This document shows, in pieces, positions 1 through 6,065 of a stretch of 19,871 bases of DNA (position 1 is the first letter of the stretch; every line of letters begins with the position of its first letter). Location: assembly GCA_020853175.1 (NCBI GenBank), contig JADYZK010000200.1:1-19871 (forward strand), written 5' to 3'. The stretch comes from Bacteroidales bacterium. GTDB taxonomy: Bacteria; Bacteroidota; Bacteroidia; Bacteroidales; F082. Below the pieces are notes generated by a model that saw only the letters and a list, made by a program, of their open reading frames with translations, was not told where the DNA came from and did not search any database. The translations under genes and the position numbers were made by a program.

Positions 1-641
1 GCCATGGCCAGAGGAAACTCAAACCTGCCGACACCGGCTACGGTATAAGTGGCGTTAGCCGGTAAGCTTTCACGCAAGAAAACGAAATCGCGCAAGTCGC
101 CGGTGATGCCTCCATTTACACCCATCACAAGGTCGAAGTGCATGGGATCTTGTATGAACCCTTTTTTATGAAGACGCAAGGCCATATCAATCATGCTTTT
201 ATCAAACACTTCAAGCTCAGGCTTTATGCCTAACTCAATCATACGTTTTCCAAAATATTTGATGGTATTTTCGGTATTTGTAAACACCTCATCACCGCCA
301 AAATTCAGCGTTCCGCAGTCTAAAGTTGCCATCTCAGGTCTCAGCTCGGTGGGCTGCAATCTTTCATCATCGGTCATGCCCACAGCACCACCTGTTGAGG
401 GTTGAATGATCACGTCGTGGATTTCGACTCTGATCGCTTTGATAACTTCCTCGAAGCGTGCTTTGTCTTGGGTAGGCGTTCCGTCATCCCATCGCACATG
501 CAAATGGATGATGCTGGCACCGGCTGCATAAGCTGCTTTGGCTTCGCGTACAAATTCTTCAACGGTGTAAGGCACGGCAGGATTGTGTTCCTTCATAACC
601 TCGGCACCGCTGATGGCTGCAGTGATGATTAATTTTTCCAT
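1..641 (-). CDS. kce: 3-keto-5-aminohexanoate cleavage enzyme, partial (3' end beyond window)
   Basis: BKACE-family zinc enzyme of lysine fermentation. Known role: 3-keto-5-aminohexanoate plus acetyl-CoA gives L-3-aminobutyryl-CoA plus acetoacetate, in the cytoplasm. The frame reads from the ATG at 641 leftwards with no stop for 213 codons, so the C-terminal part is outside the window. The start reads MEKLIITAAISGAE. Glu14, His46 and His48 (in IIHLHVRWDD) fall at the same numbers as the acid and zinc ligands I remember for the characterised Kce. Further family segments are PSTGGAVGMT and FDLVMGVNGG. It lies 44 bp downstream of kal on the same strand, which completes two successive pathway steps and supports the specific name over a generic BKACE (DUF849) protein. 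The remaining pathway genes are presumably further left. Confidence 0.9.
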   Translation of the reverse strand, partial: MEKLIITAAISGAEVMKEHNPAVPYTVEEFVREAKAAYAAGASIIHLHVRWDDGTPTQDKARFEEVIKAIRVEIHDVIIQPSTGGAVGMTDDERLQPTELRPEMATLDCGTLNFGGDEVFTNTENTIKYFGKRMIELGIKPELEVFDKSMIDMALRLHKKGFIQDPMHFDLVMGVNGGITGDLRDFVFLRESLPANATYTVAGVGRFEFPLAM

Positions 642-685
642 GAGATTTATTGTTTATAATGATGAATCCTCCGGAGAGGAATGGC

Positions 686-1075
686 TTAAACGTTTTTGCG
701 TTGGCATTTTAACGGAACCACACAAGTGCCTGTGGCTCGGCACACTACAACAGGTGTTTCGAGAAAATCGGCTGCTGAAGCAGAGATATCCGGTCGTGGT
801 GCCACTACTTTGCGGGCTTCAAAAGTCATTTTTCGCGATGAATTGCCCACGCTTGTGATGCTGCCTTCGGCTTCAATATAATCGCCGGCATACACAGGTG
901 CCGTAAATTGAACCATATCGTAGGCTACAAAAAGACCTTCGTCGCCATCGTGGCGGATCAACAATTCGGTGGCAACGTCGCCAAACAATTGCAACATTTT
1001 GGCTCCGTCAACCAAATTACCGCCATAATGGGCATCGTGGGAACCCATGCGCAAACGGATGATTACTTTTTCCAT
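686..1075 (-). CDS. kal: 3-aminobutyryl-CoA ammonia-lyase
   Basis: A 129-residue cytoplasmic enzyme of the hotdog-fold Kal family. Known role: it removes ammonia from L-3-aminobutyryl-CoA, the product of Kce, to give crotonyl-CoA, which feeds butyrate formation in lysine fermentation. Recognised from the whole sequence: start [20 protein letters not shown], central [20 protein letters not shown], and the hotdog-like segment [15 protein letters not shown]. Length is full for the family. The start is the ATG at 1073-1075, where the similarity begins. It is followed after 44 bp by kce on the same strand, so the two are probably co-transcribed with kal first among the genes visible here. A promoter-like TAATTTTG lies about 215 bp upstream on the minus strand. 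Confidence 0.9.
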   Translation of the reverse strand: MEKVIIRLRMGSHDAHYGGNLVDGAKMLQLFGDVATELLIRHDGDEGLFVAYDMVQFTAPVYAGDYIEAEGSITSVGNSSRKMTFEARKVVAPRPDISASAADFLETPVVVCRATGTCVVPLKCQRKNV

Positions 1076-1291
1076 GATTCTCTGTTCTTGAGTGAATATT
1101 TATTTTCTGTTCTTATCTCTGTTATATCTTTAACAATGCGAAGGTTTAACTCAACTTTCTTTCCCTGCCTTAATCCTCTTTGATTTAGTTGCGACAACAA
1201 CCTTTTGCGGGTTAGCAGTTGCAAATCAAATAAAGGCTTCAAAAGCTTTGAATTCAAATCTCACAAGCCGTTAAGTTGACCAATGACAGTG

Positions 1292-1299
1292 CAAAATTA
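1292..1299 (-). promoter_or_regulatory. Candidate -7 element upstream of kal
   Basis: On the minus strand this reads TAATTTTG, an exact match to the Bacteroidota -7 consensus TAnnTTTG. A T-rich stretch (TTTTAAG) lies about 17-20 bases further upstream, which is only a weak -33 element. It would give a leader of roughly 210 bases before the kal ATG. An 8-base match in AT-rich DNA can arise by chance. Confidence 0.35.
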
Positions 1300-1552
1300 G
1301 GTTTTTTTTCATTCTTAAAAGGTGCATCTAACTTAGAACCTGTCTAAATTTTCCTTTTGCTCATTGATTTCATTTTAAAGAACGTTCTTCCCGCAAAATC
1401 ATTCCTTGTTAGCTTTGCTGGCACTCCATTTCTGCTTGCTAACTTTCGCTTTATTGCGCTGTGTTGTTGGTAAAATAGATTTCTTTTTCACGCTCCTACG
1501 ATGCAAAATGGAAAGGCCATGTAAGAGGTTTTAAGATGATAAAATCCATAAA

Positions 1553-1570
1553 TTGTTAATATGTTAACAA
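1553..1570. repeat. Perfect inverted repeat, possible operator
   Basis: The sequence is TTGTTAA-TATG-TTAACAA: two perfect 7-base arms around a 4-base spacer. The shape fits a dimeric regulator site. It stands alone in a gene-free stretch about 150-160 bp upstream of the tilS promoter-like element and about 255 bp upstream of the kal one. It is AT-rich and no T-run follows, so a terminator is unlikely. Confidence 0.4.
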
Positions 1571-1720
1571 GGCTGAATGGGAGTCTGATCAAATTGTATG
1601 TACGTCAAGATTTAACTATGAACCTTTTACGTGATTAAGTATGATTTCATTTTACGACACTTAAAAGCCATTACAACGTTAAAAATGCTTATTTCAAAAA
1701 CGTCAAATGGCAATTTCGTG

Positions 1721-1728
1721 TATTTTTG
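1721..1728 (+). promoter_or_regulatory. Candidate -7 element at tilS
   Basis: TATTTTTG matches TAnnTTTG exactly and ends four bases before the tilS ATG (1733). If used, transcription would begin at or next to the start codon, giving an almost leaderless mRNA. No clear TTTG-type -33 element is visible at the expected distance. Confidence 0.4.
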
Positions 1729-1732
1729 ACGC

Positions 1733-3070
1733 ATGATTTCATCTGTTGAGGCTTATATCAAATCGCACAATCTGCTTAAAAAGCAAGCTACCGTAGTTGT
1801 TGGTGTGAGTGGTGGAAGAGATTCTGTGGCTTTAACGCTTTGCTTGCATCAGCTCGGCTATCAGGTGGTGGTGGCACATTGCAACTTTCAACTGCGGGGC
1901 AAGGATTCCGATAGCGATGAGGTTTTTGTTCAACAACTGGCCCAAAAACTCAACCTTGCTTATAAGGTGATGCGATTCAACACCCTTGACTATTGCCAGC
2001 AGCATCGCATCAGCGTTCAAGAAGCCGCGCGGGAATTACGTTACAGCTGGTTTGAAAGCCTGCGTTTGGAAACCCATGCCGAAGCCATAGCGGTGGGGCA
2101 CCACCTCGACGATCAAATGGAGACATTTTTTATTCATCTGCTCCGCGGTTCGGGGGTGAGAGGTCTTAAAGGAATGATGCCCCGCAACGGTTTCATCATT
2201 CGGCCATTGCTGTTTGCACCGCGCACTACCGTTGAAAAATACCTTGTCGAACAAAAGCAAGATTACCGTGAAGACCGAAGCAACAGCGAAACAAAATACC
2301 TGCGGAACAACATCCGTCACAACTTAATCCCGCTGTTGAGCACCCTCAAAACCAATGGTTATGATGGAATTGTGCAAAGCATCGGACTGCTTCAGCAAGA
2401 TTTTCTGTTAATGGAAGAATTGGTAAAAGAAAAGTCAGCAGGCATTTTACAATCAACCTCTGACGGCTACCGCATTGCCTTGTCCGACCTCAAAAAGCAC
2501 ACTGCCATTGAGCCCCTTTTGTATGCTTTACTCAAAAATTTCGGTTTTAAAGGGGCACAGATTGTGACCATGACAGAATCCCTGCAAAGGCAACCGGGTG
2601 CTGAATTTTTTTCTGCTTCGCACCGTTTGACCATCGGTGGAGAGGCGCTGTTTATTCAAGAAATTTCCATGCAAGAAAATGAACCTGAGATGTGGATTCA
2701 TGAAACTGATTCCATTATCGAAAGTCCGGTGAAATTGCAGATCGAGTGCATCAACCGCGACGAGCTCACCCCACTACGTCAACCAGCAGACGTGGCTATG
2801 CTTGATTTCGGGCAGCTTACATTTCCGCTGCTTGTGCGAAAGATACGAAACGGCGATCGCTTTCAGCCCTTCGGCATGAAAGGCAGCAAATTGGTGAGCG
2901 ACTTTCTGACCAACAAACACCTCTCGAGAAGTGAAAAGGAAAAAACCTTTCTCATCGAAACCATTGATGGCGCTACCGTTTGGCTGATTGGTCAACGCAT
3001 AGATGGCCGTTTTGCAATAACCGAAAATACCAAAACCATTTATAAAATTGTGCTTAAAGCCCCCTCTTGA
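1733..3070 (+). CDS. tilS: tRNA(Ile)-lysidine synthase
   Basis: An ATP-dependent PP-loop ligase that attaches lysine to C34 of the CAU-anticodon tRNA-Ile, switching its codon from AUG to AUA and its charging from Met to Ile; essential in most bacteria, cytoplasmic. The 445-residue product has the PP-loop SGGRDS at residues 26-31, the conserved AHCNFQLRG segment near 48-56, and GHHLDDQMET at 122-131 with Asp126-Asp127. A TilS C-terminal domain covers about 370-440 (RNGDRFQPFGMKGSKLVSD). Length is normal for the two-domain form (E. coli about 430). The ATG at 1733 is the natural start: the N-terminal segment before the PP-loop has the usual length and a TAnnTTTG box lies directly upstream. The following gene on the same strand starts about 170 bp downstream. 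Confidence 0.95.
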   Translation: MISSVEAYIKSHNLLKKQATVVVGVSGGRDSVALTLCLHQLGYQVVVAHCNFQLRGKDSDSDEVFVQQLAQKLNLAYKVMRFNTLDYCQQHRISVQEAARELRYSWFESLRLETHAEAIAVGHHLDDQMETFFIHLLRGSGVRGLKGMMPRNGFIIRPLLFAPRTTVEKYLVEQKQDYREDRSNSETKYLRNNIRHNLIPLLSTLKTNGYDGIVQSIGLLQQDFLLMEELVKEKSAGILQSTSDGYRIALSDLKKHTAIEPLLYALLKNFGFKGAQIVTMTESLQRQPGAEFFSASHRLTIGGEALFIQEISMQENEPEMWIHETDSIIESPVKLQIECINRDELTPLRQPADVAMLDFGQLTFPLLVRKIRNGDRFQPFGMKGSKLVSDFLTNKHLSRSEKEKTFLIETIDGATVWLIGQRIDGRFAITENTKTIYKIVLKAPS

Positions 3071-3085
3071 TGACAAAAACGATAG

Positions 3086-3109
3086 TTATTTAGACTATTT
3101 TCTAAATAA
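3086..3109 (+). terminator. AT-rich hairpin just after tilS, possible weak terminator
   Basis: TTATTTAGA, a 6-base loop (CTATTT), then TCTAAATAA form a perfect 9-bp stem 16 bases past the tilS stop. There is no T-run after it and the stem is AT-rich, so it may be a weak terminator or an mRNA-end stabiliser, or chance. Confidence 0.3.
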
Positions 3110-3242
3110 GCAGGTTAAGCAACCATCCCTTACACGAGGTTGTCTTGCAGACACGTCGAAAAAATCAAAATGCTTCTTCATGCATATCCAAAAGTGGAAG
3201 AATCAATTTAAAGTATGTGATGCTATTTTTTATCTATTAGTA

Positions 3243-5714
3243 ATGAATATGAAAATGAAACGATTTCTCTTAAGCGGCAGTTTACTCATGCTCCTGCTCT
3301 TGCCTTTTTTTGCGCAAACACAGATTTTAGAACCTGTTAAGTGGCGTTTTTCAACAGAAAAATTAGGCAACGACGAATACAATCTTGTTTTTACTGCTGA
3401 TATTGAGCCGCGTTGGCATTTGTATTCGCAAAACATCCCCATGTCGCCTCCGGCCACCACTTTCACCTATGAAAAAGGCACCGGCTACGAGCTGCTGGGG
3501 AAAGTAACCGAATCGGAATCGGTTGAACAATACGATCCCAACTTTGAGATGACGCTGCGTTTTTTCTCCAAAGAGGCTATTTTTAAACAAAAAGTAAAGG
3601 TTGAAGGCGGACAGTCGGTCAACATCAAAGGTTTTGTTGAGTTTATGAGTTGCGATGATACCCGCTGCCTCCCTCCTGCCGAAGAACCCTTTTCATTTGC
3701 CTTGAAATCAGAAACAGCCGGTGCTACAAGCATTGCGACAGGCCCCGGCGCGCAAAACGCTCCCCTCGATCCGGTGAAATGGACCTATTCCATTGACAAT
3801 TACACCTCCGAGGGCTATGAGCTGGTTTTCAAAGCTACCATTGACAAAGGCTACCACCTGTATTCATTGGTAATTCCCGAAAACGGACCACTGCCCACCG
3901 AATTCACTTTTGCCGCCGCCAAAGGTTTTTCAACCGAAGGTTCGGTTTTTGAAACCTCAAAAGGCATTGAGGCTTTTGATGAGATTTTTGAAATGAACAT
4001 CAAATTTTTTGAGGGAGAGGCCGAGTTCAGGCAAAAGATCGTCCCCACAGAAAAAAAACACACCATCGCCGGCGAAATTGCTTACATGGTTTGTAACGAC
4101 CAAGGTTGTGTGGCATTGTACCATGATTTCAACATTGCCATAGATGGCGACAAAATTGTTGCCGAAAGCACCGAAAATAGTGCCTCGGACGCGCTAACCA
4201 CCAGCGAAAACGACATCACCGGCTCCAGGGCATCGTTGTGGGGATTTTTTATCCTGGCGTTCTTAGGTGGACTTGCAGCCATCCTCACGCCTTGCGTCTT
4301 CCCGATGATACCGATGACGGTTTCATTTTTTATGAAAGACAAGGAAAACAAGCTGCGTGGCAGGCTTCAAGCCATTGTATATGGGTTGAGCATTATTGCT
4401 ATCTACACCCTTATCGGATCTATCTTGGCCGTAGTTGCCGGTCCCGACATCGCCAACTGGCTGAGCACGCACTGGTTACCCAATATTTTGTTTTTCGTCA
4501 TCTTCATTGTGTTTGCGGCCTCTTTCTTCGGAATGTTCGAGATCACCATGCCACATTGGGTGGTCAACAAATCCGATGCACAAGCCGATCAAGGCGGTTT
4601 CATGGGTTCCATTTTCATGGCGCTCACGCTTGTGCTTGTTTCCTTTAGCTGCACCGGTCCCATCGTGGGTACTATTTTGGTTGAGTCGGCAGGCGGCCAG
4701 GTGTTGAAACCCATCATCGGGATGTTTGGATTCTCATTGGCATTTGCACTGCCTTTTACCCTTTTCGCTTTCTTCCCTTCATGGCTCAGCAATTTGCCCA
4801 AATCGGGTGGATGGCTCAATTCAGTGAAGGTTGTTTTGGGTTTCTTGGAACTGGCTTTGGGATTGAAATTCCTCAGCATTGCCGACCAAACCTACCATTG
4901 GGGCATCCTCGACCGTGAGGTATATTTGGCCTTTTGGATCGTAATTTTCTTCCTTTTGGGAATGTATTTGCTTGGAAAACTGAAATTTGCCCATGACGAC
5001 GACGTGCCTTTTCTCAGCGTTCCACGCCTGATGCTGTCCATTATCACCTTCTCGTTTGTGGTGTACCTCATCCCCGGAATGTTTGGCGCGCCGCTCAAAG
5101 CCCTTTCAGGATATATGCCTCCGATGCACACCCACGATTTCGACCTCAACAAAATGATCCGCGACAACAGCAGTTTGGCTACCGGAAATTTTGCGCAGGT
5201 GGATAAGCAAAACGAGCTGTGCGAAACACCAAAATTTCACGAAAAGCTGCACCTACCGCATGGTTTGACCGGCTACTTCGACTTTGAACAAGGATTGACC
5301 TGCGCAAAAGCCATCAACAAACCACTTTTTATTGATTTCACCGGCCATGGCTGTGTCAACTGCCGCGAAATGGAATCGAGCGTTTGGAGCGATCCGCGCG
5401 TGCTGCGAATCCTGCAAGAAGAATATTTGATTGTAGCACTTTATGTGGACGATAAAACCGAGCTTCCTGAAGAAGAATGGGTTACCTCAACATACGACAA
5501 CAAAGTGAAAAAGACGATTGGACGTAAATTTTCCGATTTTCAAATTACCAAATTCAACGTTAACGCGCAGCCATTCTATGTTTTGATGGGCCACAACAAC
5601 GAAGTGCTGGTGCAACCACGCGCTTACAACTTAGATATTGATGAGTTTGTGAAGTTCTTAGAAGCCGGCGTTAAAAATTTCAAAGAAGGCAAATCAGCGT
5701 ATATCGTGAAGTAA
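3243..5714 (+). CDS. dsbD: DsbD-like thiol:disulfide interchange protein with two N-terminal alpha domains
   Basis: Inner-membrane reductase that passes electrons from cytoplasmic thioredoxin to periplasmic thiol proteins. From the ATG at 3243 the product is 823 residues: a signal peptide (KRFLLSGSLLMLLLLPFFAQ); two tandem periplasmic DsbC/DsbD-alpha-type domains (about 25-155 and 170-310), each with its own CX4C pair (Cys137/Cys142 and Cys284/Cys289); a multi-span membrane domain (about 330-615) with the redox cysteines Cys351 (TPCVFPMIP) and Cys470 (SFSCTGPIVG); and a C-terminal thioredoxin-like domain with Cys704-Val-Asn-Cys707. All expected redox cysteines are present. The frame stays open upstream to 3048, inside tilS, but that extension is hydrophilic and would bury the signal peptide, so 3243 (or the in-frame ATGs at 3249 or 3255) is chosen. 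E. coli DsbD has a single alpha domain, hence the greater length here. Confidence 0.9.
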   Translation: MNMKMKRFLLSGSLLMLLLLPFFAQTQILEPVKWRFSTEKLGNDEYNLVFTADIEPRWHLYSQNIPMSPPATTFTYEKGTGYELLGKVTESESVEQYDPNFEMTLRFFSKEAIFKQKVKVEGGQSVNIKGFVEFMSCDDTRCLPPAEEPFSFALKSETAGATSIATGPGAQNAPLDPVKWTYSIDNYTSEGYELVFKATIDKGYHLYSLVIPENGPLPTEFTFAAAKGFSTEGSVFETSKGIEAFDEIFEMNIKFFEGEAEFRQKIVPTEKKHTIAGEIAYMVCNDQGCVALYHDFNIAIDGDKIVAESTENSASDALTTSENDITGSRASLWGFFILAFLGGLAAILTPCVFPMIPMTVSFFMKDKENKLRGRLQAIVYGLSIIAIYTLIGSILAVVAGPDIANWLSTHWLPNILFFVIFIVFAASFFGMFEITMPHWVVNKSDAQADQGGFMGSIFMALTLVLVSFSCTGPIVGTILVESAGGQVLKPIIGMFGFSLAFALPFTLFAFFPSWLSNLPKSGGWLNSVKVVLGFLELALGLKFLSIADQTYHWGILDREVYLAFWIVIFFLLGMYLLGKLKFAHDDDVPFLSVPRLMLSIITFSFVVYLIPGMFGAPLKALSGYMPPMHTHDFDLNKMIRDNSSLATGNFAQVDKQNELCETPKFHEKLHLPHGLTGYFDFEQGLTCAKAINKPLFIDFTGHGCVNCREMESSVWSDPRVLRILQEEYLIVALYVDDKTELPEEEWVTSTYDNKVKKTIGRKFSDFQITKFNVNAQPFYVLMGHNNEVLVQPRAYNLDIDEFVKFLEAGVKNFKEGKSAYIVK

Positions 5715-5738
5715 GAAATCAAAGCTTTCATCTTCTTT

Positions 5739-5773
5739 AAAAAAGCAAGTACCTTCAAAGTACTTGCTTTTTT
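5739..5773 (+). terminator. Rho-independent terminator after the DsbD-like gene
   Basis: AAAAAAGCAAGTAC, a 7-base loop (CTTCAAA), then GTACTTGCTTTTTT: a perfect 14-bp stem ending in a T-run, 24 bases past the stop. Being A-rich on one side and T-rich on the other, it could work in both directions. Confidence 0.88.
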
Positions 5774-5804
5774 ATTGCCTTGATTTTAATAACAAAGGCA
5801 ATAA
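5772..5804 (+). repeat. Second hairpin directly after the terminator
   Basis: TTATTGCCTT and AAGGCAATAA are perfect 10-base arms with a 13-base AT-rich spacer. The left arm overlaps the T-run of the preceding terminator by two bases, so the two stems are nearly tandem. It may be a back-up terminator; no strong T-run follows. Confidence 0.4.
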
Positions 5805-5806
5805 AT

Positions 5807-5879
5807 CACCAAAATTATCGCATGAAAAGCACCAAAATTGATAATCTTTTAGGAAAAGACAACGTTATTCACCAAAAAT
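5807..5879 (+). repeat. Three copies of a CACCAAAA(A/T)T-like motif
   Basis: CACCAAAATT occurs at 5807-5816 and 5830-5839, and CACCAAAAAT at 5870-5879, all on the same strand and all within 110 bp upstream of the small YqaE-like gene. The spacings are 23 and 40 bases. They could be sites for a regulator of the downstream unit; AT-rich chance repetition is the alternative. Confidence 0.35.
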
Positions 5880-5915
5880 GAGCAATATTGCATAGCTAAC
5901 TTAAAACACTAAAAT

Positions 5916-6065
5916 ATGTCGCTTTGGAGAGTCCTTTTATGTATTCTATTTCCGCCCTTAGCAGTGATTGACAAAGGCTGCGGTTCAGTTTTAATCGTAT
6001 TTTTGTTGACCTTAGCCGGATGGATTCCGGGAGTTATTGCCGCATTAATTGTCAACAAAAAATGA
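5916..6065 (+). CDS. YqaE/Pmp3 family small membrane protein
   Basis: A 49-residue hydrophobic protein starting MSLWRVLLCILFPPLAVIDK. The family signature is clear: an LFPPLAV segment in a first membrane helix, a polar turn (DKGCG), then LLTLAGWIPGVIAALIV in a second helix and a short basic end (NKK). Pmp3/YqaE proteins (UPF0057) are two-span proteolipids linked to salt, cold or membrane stress and membrane potential in yeast, plants and bacteria; the molecular role is not settled. The gene sits after a strong terminator, so it probably opens a new transcription unit. Its TGA (6063-6065) overlaps the ATG (6062-6064) of the glycoside hydrolase as ATGA, the usual mark of translational coupling. 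Three CACCAAAA-type repeats lie upstream. Confidence 0.85.
   Translation: MSLWRVLLCILFPPLAVIDKGCGSVLIVFLLTLAGWIPGVIAALIVNKK

Larger units (their letters stand above)
1076..1732. other. Long divergent intergenic region between kal and tilS
   Basis: About 650 bp with no convincing gene. It carries a minus-strand -7-like element towards kal (1292-1299), a plus-strand -7-like element touching tilS (1721-1728), a perfect 7-bp inverted repeat at 1553-1570, and a weaker GTTAGC/GCTAAC inverted pair at 1408-1413 and 1438-1443. A 64-codon minus-strand open frame (1257 down to 1063) overlaps the kal start by 13 bp; its product is basic and resembles no family I know. The part between about 1330 and 1530 begins with AACCTGTCTAAATTTT, which looks like the end of an insertion sequence, but I see no transposase. 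Much of the rest is AT-rich and unexplained. Confidence 0.6.

Noticed and set aside
193-632. Two plus-strand frames opposite kce
   Set aside because: They lie opposite the clear kce reading frame with its conserved Glu14, His46 and His48.
3048-3242. N-terminal extension of the DsbD-like gene reaching back into tilS
   Set aside because: It would place 65 mostly polar residues before an obvious signal peptide and overlap the end of tilS; the ATG at 3243 gives a normal exported protein.
4238-4648. 136-codon plus-strand frame inside the DsbD-like gene
   Set aside because: Out-of-frame reading of the membrane domain, rich in His, Arg and Cys as expected for a shadow frame.
6020-6061. Earlier in-frame ATG for the glycoside hydrolase
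   Set aside because: It lies inside the YqaE-like gene and adds residues before the signal peptide; the ATG at 6062 fits the ATGA overlap.
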